From assembly GCA_030065875.1 (NCBI GenBank), contig JASJCR010000064.1:1-42080 (forward strand): a stretch of DNA of 42,080 nucleotides. Reading direction: 5' to 3'. Numbering within the stretch: position 1 is the stretch's first letter; every line of letters starts with the position of its first letter. Of the stretch, positions 15,056-22,693 are shown piece after piece. Position numbers and translations under genes: made by a program. Origin of the DNA: Ardenticatenaceae bacterium (GTDB lineage Bacteria; Chloroflexota; Anaerolineae; Promineifilales; Promineifilaceae). The notes under the pieces were generated by a model that made no database searches, was not told the origin of the DNA, and saw only the letters and a program-made list of their open reading frames with translations.

Positions 15056-17497
15056 ATGTCAAATTTTACCTGGGAAAGCGAAGAAGAGTGGGATGACGCC
15101 ATCGCCGTTGAGAAGAAGCCCCGAAGAAAACGGCCGTGGCGGCGATTTTTTACCATGGGAATCATCATCCTGGCCTTGATTTCCTCTCTGGTCGGCCTGT
15201 CTTATTGGCGCATTGAAGCTGTTGATCAGCAGGTCTCAGATGAAGTCATATCTTCCTATGAGTTAATACAGGAAGCGGTCCGTTCAGAGGATGAGGAGCT
15301 GTTTATCAGCGTTTTGTCCGGCCGCAGCGATGAATGGGTCAATACCCAAATAGATTTGTTCACGACCATCAAATTGGATAACCGCACGGTTTTTGGTTTT
15401 GAAATCGACTCACAACCGGCCGATGAGACCGCACTGGCGATCGAGTTAAACCCGGATTTGACCAGCGCGGTCGTCCAGCGCCAGCAAATCTTTGTCGATC
15501 GATTTGGTGAAAGCGTTGCCCTGGAACTGACTGATGTGTATCGCCTGGGGCAAACCCGGTGGCTTCTGGCTCCGCCTGAGGACGAGTTTTGGGGGGATTG
15601 GGTTGAGTTTGAGGAGCCAACCGCGATCATTGACACCAAGTTTCCCCAGCGTGATGCGGCCGTTGTTTGGCCCGTGCAGCAATATCTTGAAGAGAAAGTG
15701 AGCGAGCTGTGCAGCAATAGTGCTTATCAATGTCCTCCCGATTTTAAAGCCAAAATTATTTTTCATCCCGATCCGTATACGCTGGTTCAGTGGAACGATC
15801 CGGAATATCTTTACACGGCCGAAGATCAAATTGTCGTTCCCGCACCGACCCTGATCGGCATACCGGTTGATGAGGCCGGCCAGGAAGCGCTGGCTCGCAC
15901 CTATGCCGCTCTGGTTTTGCCCAAAATAATTGTCGACCTTTTAAATTACTCATGCTGTGTCTCTCAATTTCCCCTGATCGCATCCTTTATTGAGCGCCAG
16001 CTGATCCATCTGGATATACTCCCGCCCGTCAATCAGGTGGAGCTGCATCAAAGCTATTTCTCCAATCCATTTGTCCCTTCACCAATTGGCTTTGAAGAAG
16101 GGTTCAATATAAATGATGATCTGCTGCGGCAGCGCGGGCATATTGTGGCCGCTTATTATGAGGACGAAGCTGGTGTGACCACGGCCGACCTGTTGTCATT
16201 GACGGCCGATGGTGATCGGAATTGGATGTCCGAATTAAACCGGGTGATCCGGGATAATCGCGCCATCGATTTTTTGCCAGATCATCTGCTGCCCAATTTT
16301 GTAAATTCTGCTTATGGCGGGGACAATCCACTGCTCCCTGTTCGCCAAAAATTGAACGTCGTATGCCAGAACGAATCCCGCGATCAGTTTGTGGGAGAAT
16401 TTGACTTTGAACAAAACAGCTGGGAAATTACACCTTTGGACGGCCGCTCTCAAATTGGGCAAATTCGCCAGTTTGGTAATCAAGGCTTGATTTGGATTGA
16501 ATCTGCAACAGGTATTTCCCTGTACTTGAATAATCGTAAAGATCTGGTTTATCGGGGAGATTATCCACTCATTCCTTCCTCCTCGGGTAACTCATCCAAT
16601 ATCATTTCATTTTATTCTTTCTTTCGCGACGGATCACCGCCAGTAGCTATGTTCGGAAAAGCGGATGATTGTGCGACCGCTGCTTGTAATTTTGAAGTTC
16701 TTGATAATACCCTCGCTATTTGGTCACCCGATGGTCAATCTGGTATTTGGTTAGAAAATGTCGGGCAGGAAAATGATGCGGCTTTTCTCGTCGATAGTCA
16801 TGGGCAGCAACTGGAGCAAATTGATTGGCAGGAAAAGGGGAGACTGTTGTGGATCACCAATGATTCCTTAATTAAGACTGTCTTTGGGAAAGATGTGTTT
16901 GAATATACCTTCTATCTTATTGAAACAAATGCGATAAATCAAAACAACTATCTCTTCAACTGGTCGGAGTTTTATGCAGCCCTACCTGATCCCAAAATAT
17001 CATCTCGTATGATGTGGCCTCAATGGTTTGTCGCGATTCCTGGACACCCGGAAATGATCGGCGTCATGGTTGGGATAACGCCAACTGAACCAAGCAGCTC
17101 GTTTTTTGCCGTATACGATTATCAGAATGACGAAATTGTGCTTCTTGTTGATGATTTTCCGATTGGTACTTTCGCATCAGAGCCGATTTTGGATCGTGAA
17201 GGGAAATTTCTCCTCTTTTATAAAAGCAGGTTGCTCCGCGGGCGGTCAAACGGCCGTTTCATCGATCTCGAGAATCTGACTTCAATTGAAGGAGTCCTGC
17301 CACCCATTCTGTCACCGTTTGCGCAAGATAACTTTCTTGATTTGGGCTCCAGGCTCGTCTGGTCACGGGATGGTCAGTGGCTGGCTCAACTTAACGGTGG
17401 ATTTGCAGTGGTGGTAAATCCCCGTAGCGGCACCCGCCAGGTGATTGCTTACCCGGAAGGGACGCGGCAGTGTTATGGTGGAGGCTGGTTAGATTAA
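15056..17497 (+). CDS. Large single-pass membrane-anchored protein of unknown function
   Basis: I do not recognise this 813-residue protein. It has an acidic N-terminus, a basic patch (KKPRRKRPWRR, 20-30), one transmembrane helix (about 32-51) and a large C-terminal domain, so by the positive-inside rule most of it should face outside. The middle part is acidic and helical. The last 350 residues contain strand-rich repeats with IWSPDGQSG and VWSRDGQWLA, the kind of turn seen in beta-propeller blades. Several cysteines (CSNSAYQC, NYSCC, CATAAC) could form disulfides, fitting the VKOR gene nearby. No clear ribosome-binding site is seen. A promoter for the next gene begins exactly at its end. 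Confidence 0.75.
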   Translation: MSNFTWESEEEWDDAIAVEKKPRRKRPWRRFFTMGIIILALISSLVGLSYWRIEAVDQQVSDEVISSYELIQEAVRSEDEELFISVLSGRSDEWVNTQIDLFTTIKLDNRTVFGFEIDSQPADETALAIELNPDLTSAVVQRQQIFVDRFGESVALELTDVYRLGQTRWLLAPPEDEFWGDWVEFEEPTAIIDTKFPQRDAAVVWPVQQYLEEKVSELCSNSAYQCPPDFKAKIIFHPDPYTLVQWNDPEYLYTAEDQIVVPAPTLIGIPVDEAGQEALARTYAALVLPKIIVDLLNYSCCVSQFPLIASFIERQLIHLDILPPVNQVELHQSYFSNPFVPSPIGFEEGFNINDDLLRQRGHIVAAYYEDEAGVTTADLLSLTADGDRNWMSELNRVIRDNRAIDFLPDHLLPNFVNSAYGGDNPLLPVRQKLNVVCQNESRDQFVGEFDFEQNSWEITPLDGRSQIGQIRQFGNQGLIWIESATGISLYLNNRKDLVYRGDYPLIPSSSGNSSNIISFYSFFRDGSPPVAMFGKADDCATAACNFEVLDNTLAIWSPDGQSGIWLENVGQENDAAFLVDSHGQQLEQIDWQEKGRLLWITNDSLIKTVFGKDVFEYTFYLIETNAINQNNYLFNWSEFYAALPDPKISSRMMWPQWFVAIPGHPEMIGVMVGITPTEPSSSFFAVYDYQNDEIVLLVDDFPIGTFASEPILDREGKFLLFYKSRLLRGRSNGRFIDLENLTSIEGVLPPILSPFAQDNFLDLGSRLVWSRDGQWLAQLNGGFAVVVNPRSGTRQVIAYPEGTRQCYGGGWLD

Positions 17498-17527
17498 TTG
17501 CCACGCCAATTTTGGTCGTGTTATACT
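17498..17527 (+). promoter_or_regulatory. Promoter of the DUF177 gene
   Basis: TTGCCA (17498-17503), an 18-base spacer and TATACT (17522-17527). The predicted start near 17534 rules out translation from codons at 17498 and supports the ATG at 17576. Confidence 0.6.
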
Positions 17528-17575
17528 CGACTTGTTAAGCCGTTCCCCATCAAGGAACCGCTTTGGAATAATATC

Positions 17576-18097
17576 ATGGTTAACGGACATATGCGTTTTA
17601 ACGTTGGGTATTTGCTGGAGTCTCCACCAGGTACCAAGAGCGATATTGAAGTTGAATTTCCCCGCCTACGAGTCGATGAATTTAATTTTAAAGAATTAAC
17701 GGGAAAATTTAGAGCAACCCGAACCGGCGAAGGGATCTTTTTTGAAGGCCGCTTTGAAACCCTGACCGCGGTTGATTGTGTACGCTGCCTCACCGAAACA
17801 TTTTTTCCCACCGAAATGATCATGGAAGAACTGTTTTACTATCCGGCCTCAACCGCACCACCCGGTGAATACGTTGTGGATCGCGATGGGGATGCTGATT
17901 TAGGCCCACTGCTGCGCGAACTCTCGGTGTTGGCCCTGCCGATGCAGCCCCTTTGCCGGCCGGACTGCCAGGGTTTATGCCCAGAATGTGGTGAAAACCT
18001 CAACGAAAGGGCGTGCGCCTGCAAACGGGATGAAATCGACCCGAGGCTGGCGGTGCTGCAGCAGCTGATCGACAATGACGACGGGGGAGACAATTAG
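17576..18097 (+). CDS. DUF177 / YceD family protein
   Basis: 173 residues of the YceD family, linked in other bacteria and plastids to 23S rRNA maturation and usually encoded just before rpmF (ribosomal protein L32). The hallmark CVRCL (Cys68, Cys71) is followed by a C-terminal cysteine cluster (Cys127, Cys131, Cys135, Cys138, Cys147, Cys149) that looks zinc-binding. The start at 17576 follows from the promoter position and a weak GGAA upstream; the ATG at 17591 is an alternative. No rpmF follows. Instead an AT-rich inverted repeat begins at the stop codon. Confidence 0.85.
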   Translation: MVNGHMRFNVGYLLESPPGTKSDIEVEFPRLRVDEFNFKELTGKFRATRTGEGIFFEGRFETLTAVDCVRCLTETFFPTEMIMEELFYYPASTAPPGEYVVDRDGDADLGPLLRELSVLALPMQPLCRPDCQGLCPECGENLNERACACKRDEIDPRLAVLQQLIDNDDGGDN

Positions 18098-18215
18098 TGT
18101 CTTAGTGTATTAGTATATTGGTGTATTGGTTAATTCATTCAAGTTTTTAATCAACAAACTCATTAGTAAACCCATACACTAGTAAACCATTACACTATTA
18201 AACCAATAAACCAAT
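18093..18215. repeat. AT-rich inverted word repeat overlapping the DUF177 stop
   Basis: The left arm (about 18093-18134) is built from words such as TTAGTGTATTAGT and TTGGTGTATTGGTT. The right arm (about 18155-18215) carries their reverse complements, ACACTAGTAAACC and ACCAATAAACCAATT. The arms are degenerate but clearly complementary. It occupies the whole gap from the DUF177 stop to the mobA start and leaves mobA without a visible ribosome-binding site. Confidence 0.75.
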
Positions 18216-18219
18216 TGCT

Positions 18220-18813
18220 GTGATATCAACTGTCATCCAGGCCGGCGGCCGTTCAACCCGCATGGGTCAGGACAAGGGGCTGGTTAAGCTGAATGGCCGG
18301 CCGCTGGTGGAACACGTTCTGGAGCGTGTGCGTCCGCTTGGTGATGAAATCATCCTCGTTACGAACCATCCTCAAAATTTTGCTTATCTCAATCTACCGA
18401 TGACTGGCGATGCGGAGCCAGGGGGCGGGGCGGCACCTGGGTTCATCACCGCACTTTCAGCCGCGAAATACGATCGGGTGATTGTTGCTGCGGTTGATAT
18501 GCCCTTTATTTCGGCAGCGATTTACGGCGAATTGTTGACCCGCCTGCAAGACGAAACCGCGGCCGTTCTGCCGCTCTGGGGTGGTTTCTGGCAGCCGTTC
18601 CACGGGGTTTATCGCCGTTCCCTCTGTCTGGATCACATTAATTATCGGCTGGCTGCCGGTCAAACCTCCCTAAAAGGAGTGTTAAATGGTCTCAACCTTG
18701 AACTGGTCGAATATGAGGGAAACGGCCGGCCGTTTTTTAATATCAATACCCCAGAAGAGTTGGAACACGCGCAGGAGCTTATTGCACAAACAGGGAATGA
18801 CCGCCATCCATGA
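18220..18813 (+). CDS. mobA: Molybdenum cofactor guanylyltransferase (MobA-like)
   Basis: Nucleotidyltransferase that attaches GMP to molybdopterin; close relatives act on other substrates, so the exact role is probable rather than proven. The NTP-binding loop QAGGRSTRMGQDKGL (7-21) with its Lys, then VAAVDMPF with the metal-binding Asp, and the C-terminal NINTPEEL are all typical. At 197 residues it has normal size. The start is GTG at 18220, with no ribosome-binding site, right behind the AT-rich repeat. No other molybdenum cofactor genes are here. The 3' end overlaps the convergent fabL gene by 35 bp. Confidence 0.85.
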   Translation: MISTVIQAGGRSTRMGQDKGLVKLNGRPLVEHVLERVRPLGDEIILVTNHPQNFAYLNLPMTGDAEPGGGAAPGFITALSAAKYDRVIVAAVDMPFISAAIYGELLTRLQDETAAVLPLWGGFWQPFHGVYRRSLCLDHINYRLAAGQTSLKGVLNGLNLELVEYEGNGRPFFNINTPEELEHAQELIAQTGNDRHP

Positions 18814-19555
18814 TAATGGTTTGTCCACAGATCATACGGGCCTGCGGCGAACACAAGAAGGAAACCACATCGGCTACATCTTCCGGTACACCCAACCGGC
18901 CGACCGGTGTGCGTTCGATGACGGCGTCGAACATCCCTTCCCCATGATCGCGTACCGACTGAAATTTCTTGATCGCCTCCGTCAGGATGATGCCTGGAGC
19001 AACCGCATTCACCTGGATGCCATCACCAGCCAGCTCGGCCGCCAGATAGCGAGTCAGCGATTCGATGGCTGCTTTTGACGCCCCGACGACCGAATAATCG
19101 TTCATGAGCACGCGCTGCCCACCCATGCTGGTGATGGCCACAATCGCCCCACCGCCTCGCTCCTTCATCATTGGAACCACGTTTTGGGATGCAAAGAGCA
19201 AGGAGCGGGCGTTGATGTTCATCGTCCACTCCCACCCCTTTGGTTTTTGCTCCATTGTCGGCCGGTTGTAGCCGCTGGCCGCATTGTGAATGTAATAATC
19301 CACTCCGCCAAACGCTTCTTTTGCTTCTACAAAAAGCCGCTCCAGGTCGTCCAGATCGCCAACGTTGGCTTTGACCACCAGCGCTTCGCGCCCCAGGGAC
19401 CGGATCTCCTCGGCCGTCTCTTCGGCTGGCTGCCGATTCCGAAAAAAATTGACGACCACATTCGCCCCTTCTTTGCCGAACCTGAGAGCGATCGCTTTGC
19501 CGATTCCCCGGCCGGAACCGGTGATGAGGGCTGTCTTGTTGTCGTATAAATACAT
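18779..19555 (-). CDS. fabL: Enoyl-ACP reductase III (FabL-type SDR)
   Basis: Short-chain dehydrogenase of 258 residues that most resembles FabL, the NADPH-dependent last reductase of the fatty-acid elongation cycle in Bacillus. The cofactor motif is TGSGRGIG (12-19). NAASGYNRP and WTMNINARSLLFASQ are FabL-like. The catalytic pair is Tyr154 and Lys161 (YSVVGASK), i.e. Y-x6-K as in enoyl reductases instead of the Y-x3-K of ordinary SDRs. It is the last gene of a minus-strand series after transketolase, but 87 bp of inverted repeat lies between them and no ribosome-binding site is visible at its ATG. Confidence 0.85.
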   Translation of the reverse strand: MYLYDNKTALITGSGRGIGKAIALRFGKEGANVVVNFFRNRQPAEETAEEIRSLGREALVVKANVGDLDDLERLFVEAKEAFGGVDYYIHNAASGYNRPTMEQKPKGWEWTMNINARSLLFASQNVVPMMKERGGGAIVAITSMGGQRVLMNDYSVVGASKAAIESLTRYLAAELAGDGIQVNAVAPGIILTEAIKKFQSVRDHGEGMFDAVIERTPVGRLGVPEDVADVVSFLCSPQARMICGQTIIMDGGHSLFVQ

Positions 19556-19560
19556 AGATT

Positions 19561-19644
19561 TACGATATACGAATTACGAAATAAGAACTACGAAATACGA
19601 AAACCCTTTTTGCAGGAGCCGTCGTATTTCGTATGTCGTAATTC
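19561..19644. repeat. TACGAA-word inverted repeat at the transketolase stop
   Basis: The left arm (19561-19600) repeats ATACGAATTACGAAATA and similar words; the right arm (19621-19644) reads GTCGTATTTCGTATGTCGTA, its degenerate reverse complement, around a 20-base centre. The right arm runs into the transketolase stop codon (19643-19645). Similar TACGAA arrays are unlike any coding use here and look like a genome-wide repeat. Confidence 0.75.
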
Positions 19645-21634
19645 AGCTTTTGTTTACCAATCCTTTCACCGCTTCCACTACTTTTTCGGCCGTCAGTCCG
19701 AACTTCTCATACAGCACTTCATAGGGAGCTGACGCGCCAAAATGATCGAGGCCGATGGCGATTCCGCGGCGGCCAACGTACTTCTGCCAGCCTAGGGTGA
19801 CCCCGGCTTCAATTGAAACGCGAGCGGTAATGGCTTCAGGCAAAACAGAGGCTTTGTAATCTTCGGGCTGCTCGTCAAACAGCTCCCAGCTCAACATGGA
19901 AACAACGCGAGCGCTAATTCCTTCGTCCGCTAAACGGGCCTGGGCGTGCATGGCGATTTCCACTTCTGAACCGGATGCCAAAATAATCGCCTGATCGTCA
20001 TCACCGGCTCCGATGGCATAACCCCCGTGTCGGCCGTTGGCGGCGACGGCCGGGTCCAGGGAGGGCAATCCCTGACGAGTGAGCGCTAAAACCGCCGGAC
20101 CATCCTTTCGCTTAAGGGCCATTTCCCAGGCGATGGCGGTTTCATTTGCCTCGGCTGGGCGGAACACATAAAGATTGGGAATGGTGCGCAGGGCCATTAA
20201 ATGTTCGATGGGTTGATGGGTAGGGCCGTCTTCTCCTAGGCCGATGCTGTCGTGAGTCAGCACGTAAATCACCCGTTTTTCCGAGATTGCCGAAAGGCGC
20301 ATCCCGCCGCGCATGTAGTCGGAAAAGACGAGGAAGGTCCCGCCATAGGGAATCACCCCGCCGTGCAGGGCCAGGCCGTTCATGATGGCGGCCATGCCGT
20401 GTTCACGCACGCCATAATAGACATAACGGCCGTCAATCGATCCGTTCTGCAGATGGCCGGTATCGGCCACGATCGTTTTGTTAGAACCGGTCAGGTCCGC
20501 TGAACCACCCAGCAGATCGGGAATGGCCGGAACCAGCTGCTCCAAAACTTTCCCGGAGGCGGCCCGAGTGGCCATTTTGCTGTCGGCATCAAATGGTTTA
20601 AGCGCCTCTTCCCAACCGGCCGGCAGCTCTCCGGCCATTGAGGCCAGGAATTCGGCCGCCAGATCGGGATACGCGGCCTGGTACCCGTCAAACAACATCT
20701 GCCAGGCACCGTGCTCGGCAATACCGGTTTCCCGAACGTCCATCCACTCTTTGACATCTCCGGGAACGAGAAAATGCTCGTCTGCGGGCCACCCCAGCGC
20801 CTCTTTTGTGAGGCGAATTTCTTCATCGCCCATGGGTGACCCGTGAATTCCCTTGGTGCCGGCCTTATTGGGGCTGCCAAACCCGATGACCGTTTTACAG
20901 GCGATCATGGACGGTTTGTCAGATACCGCCTTAGCCGCCTCGATGGCGGCCGTCACCGCATCGTGATCGTGACCATCAACGCGTGTTGTGTGCCAGCCGT
21001 ACGCTTCAAAGCGCTGGAGGACATCTTCGCTAAAGGCCAGATCGGTTGAGCCGTCGATTTGAATCCCGTTGTCGTCGTATAAAACGATCAGCTTGCCCAG
21101 CCCCAGGTGCCCGGCCAGGGCGCACGCTTCGTGCGATACCCCTTCCTGGATATCCCCATCGGAGCAGATGACATAGGTATGATGATCGACAATCGGGAAA
21201 TTCGGCCGGTTGTAGCGGTTGGCCAGCCATTCTTCGGCGATGGCAAACCCGACGGAATTGCTGATTCCCTGCCCCAGCGGGCCGGTTGTGGTCTCAACGC
21301 CGGGGGTTAAATGACTTTCCGGATGGCCTGGGGTCAAACTACCCCACTGGCGAAATTGCTTGATTTGCTCTAGAGGCAGGTCATAACCGGTTAAATGGAG
21401 AAGGCTGTAAATTAACATCGAGCCGTGACCGGCTGATAAAATAAAGCGATCGCGATTGGCCCAGTGCGGGTCGTTGGGGTTATGGCGCAAATAGTTTTTC
21501 CACAGCGCCACTGCTGCGTCCGCCATTCCCATGGGCATGCCGGGATGGCCTGAGTTGGCTTTTTGCACCGCATCGGCCGCTAAAAAGCGAATGGTGTCGG
21601 CTGATTTTTTAGCAATAGCAGATTCACTGCTCAT
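19643..21634 (-). CDS. tkt: Transketolase
   Basis: Thiamine-diphosphate enzyme moving two-carbon ketol units in the pentose-phosphate or Calvin pathways; a cytoplasmic dimer. All three domains are present in 663 residues, the usual length. Motifs: ANSGHPGMPMG, SAGHGSMLIYSLLHL, GPLGQGISNSVG, ICSDGDIQEGVSHEA (ThDP-magnesium motif), the acidic EDGPTHQPIEH loop of the pyrimidine domain and a C-terminal LASGSEVEIA. A GGAGG lies just before the ATG. It starts 39 bp after the upstream SDR gene, so the two are likely one transcript. fbp in the same window fits the pathway. Confidence 0.97.
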   Translation of the reverse strand: MSSESAIAKKSADTIRFLAADAVQKANSGHPGMPMGMADAAVALWKNYLRHNPNDPHWANRDRFILSAGHGSMLIYSLLHLTGYDLPLEQIKQFRQWGSLTPGHPESHLTPGVETTTGPLGQGISNSVGFAIAEEWLANRYNRPNFPIVDHHTYVICSDGDIQEGVSHEACALAGHLGLGKLIVLYDDNGIQIDGSTDLAFSEDVLQRFEAYGWHTTRVDGHDHDAVTAAIEAAKAVSDKPSMIACKTVIGFGSPNKAGTKGIHGSPMGDEEIRLTKEALGWPADEHFLVPGDVKEWMDVRETGIAEHGAWQMLFDGYQAAYPDLAAEFLASMAGELPAGWEEALKPFDADSKMATRAASGKVLEQLVPAIPDLLGGSADLTGSNKTIVADTGHLQNGSIDGRYVYYGVREHGMAAIMNGLALHGGVIPYGGTFLVFSDYMRGGMRLSAISEKRVIYVLTHDSIGLGEDGPTHQPIEHLMALRTIPNLYVFRPAEANETAIAWEMALKRKDGPAVLALTRQGLPSLDPAVAANGRHGGYAIGAGDDDQAIILASGSEVEIAMHAQARLADEGISARVVSMLSWELFDEQPEDYKASVLPEAITARVSIEAGVTLGWQKYVGRRGIAIGLDHFGASAPYEVLYEKFGLTAEKVVEAVKGLVNKS

Positions 21635-21673
21635 ATGTCCTCCTAAACGCTGTTTTTTGTGGTTGGATAAGTC

Positions 21674-22441
21674 TTACTTCGGTGCCATGCGAATCGCCCC
21701 GTCGAGGCGGATGGTTTCGCCGTTGAGCATTTCATTTTCGGCAATGTGCTGGGCCATCTTCGCATAATCATCAGGGGTTCCCAGCCGTTTGGGGAAGGGA
21801 ACCTGAGCGGCCAGCGAATCCTGAATCTCCTGAGACATGGCCCCAAGCATCGGCGTATAAAAAATGCCGGGGGCGATGGTCATCACGCGAATGCCAAAGC
21901 GTGCCAGTTCCCGGGCGATGGGGAGCGTCATGCCAACCACGCCACCTTTTGAGGCGGAGTAAGCTGCCTGGCCAATCTGCCCGTCAAAAGCGGCCACTGA
22001 GGCGGTATTGATGATAACCCCGCGCTCTCCGGCTTCATTGGGCTCGTTTTGGGTCATGGCGGCCGCGGTCAGACGAATCATGTTAAAGGTGCCGATTAAA
22101 TTGACGGCGATTACTTTGGAAAAGGAGGCGAATTGATGGGGTCCCTGCCGGCCGACAACGCGTTCTCCAATAGCGATGCCGGCGCAGTTGATCAATCCGT
22201 GAACGGCTCCAAAGTGTGCGATGGCCTTGTCGACGGCCGACTGCGCATCTTCCTCGCTGGTAACATCGGTTTTGAAAAAGACCGCCCGATCGCCAATTTC
22301 CTGCTGGAGGGTGTTCCCCCATTCTTCGTTCAAGTCGAGAATGACCGTGTTCGCCCCTTGTGAACTAAAACGGCGCACACAGCCGGCTCCAAGGCCGGAG
22401 CTGCCACCGGTAATTAAAAAAGTTTGTCCGGATAACTGCAT
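21674..22441 (-). CDS. SDR-family 3-hydroxyacyl-CoA dehydrogenase-like protein
   Basis: A 255-residue classical SDR close to type II 3-hydroxyacyl-CoA dehydrogenase (HSD17B10-like). Cofactor motif TGGSSGLG (11-18), Asp36 after the second strand suggesting NAD preference, NCAGIA, catalytic Ser148, Tyr161 and Lys165 (YSASK), and the PGIFYTPML loop. The long insertion NEPNEAGERGVIINTASVAAFDGQIGQ is typical of this subgroup, which oxidises 3-hydroxyacyl-CoA in beta-oxidation. A perfect AGGAGG lies six bases before the ATG. It heads the minus-strand series with transketolase and FabL. Substrate is inferred only from similarity. Confidence 0.85.
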   Translation of the reverse strand: MQLSGQTFLITGGSSGLGAGCVRRFSSQGANTVILDLNEEWGNTLQQEIGDRAVFFKTDVTSEEDAQSAVDKAIAHFGAVHGLINCAGIAIGERVVGRQGPHQFASFSKVIAVNLIGTFNMIRLTAAAMTQNEPNEAGERGVIINTASVAAFDGQIGQAAYSASKGGVVGMTLPIARELARFGIRVMTIAPGIFYTPMLGAMSQEIQDSLAAQVPFPKRLGTPDDYAKMAQHIAENEMLNGETIRLDGAIRMAPK

Positions 22442-22559
22442 GGAAATCCTCCTGGTGGTTTAACTCTTTTTGCAAATGATGCAATTCGCCCTACGGATGA
22501 TTTGACTGAGTGGATAGAGGAGACGGGTTAGGGCAACGTACAGCATCGTAAATGTAAAT

Positions 22560-22584
22560 GGCCGGAATAGCCCCGGTTCCGGCC
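22560..22584. other. Hairpin in the divergent gap before glyA-gcvT
   Basis: GGCCGGAA (22560-22567) and TTCCGGCC (22577-22584) form a perfect 8-bp stem with a nine-base loop. It lies between two divergent genes, so it is not an ordinary terminator; it may be a leader structure or an operator-like site. Confidence 0.4.
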
Positions 22585-22693
22585 CTATTATACCTACGTT
22601 TATTACTTTCCCTTTATCAAAAAAGGAAACCTGTTAAAATCCCCTCCACAACAGGTGATGAATTAAATATTTCTTTTGAGGAGAATTTATTCC

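Noticed and set aside
15031..15096. 21-codon basic peptide overlapping the start of the 813-residue gene
   Set aside because: Too short, no ribosome-binding site, and out of frame with a long gene; chance is the simplest view.
17498..17575. Upstream start for the DUF177 gene
   Set aside because: The stretch contains the promoter boxes, so it would not be translated from that transcript.
22676..22693. TTG start for the SHMT-GcvT fusion
   Set aside because: It overlaps the ribosome-binding site that serves the ATG at 22694.
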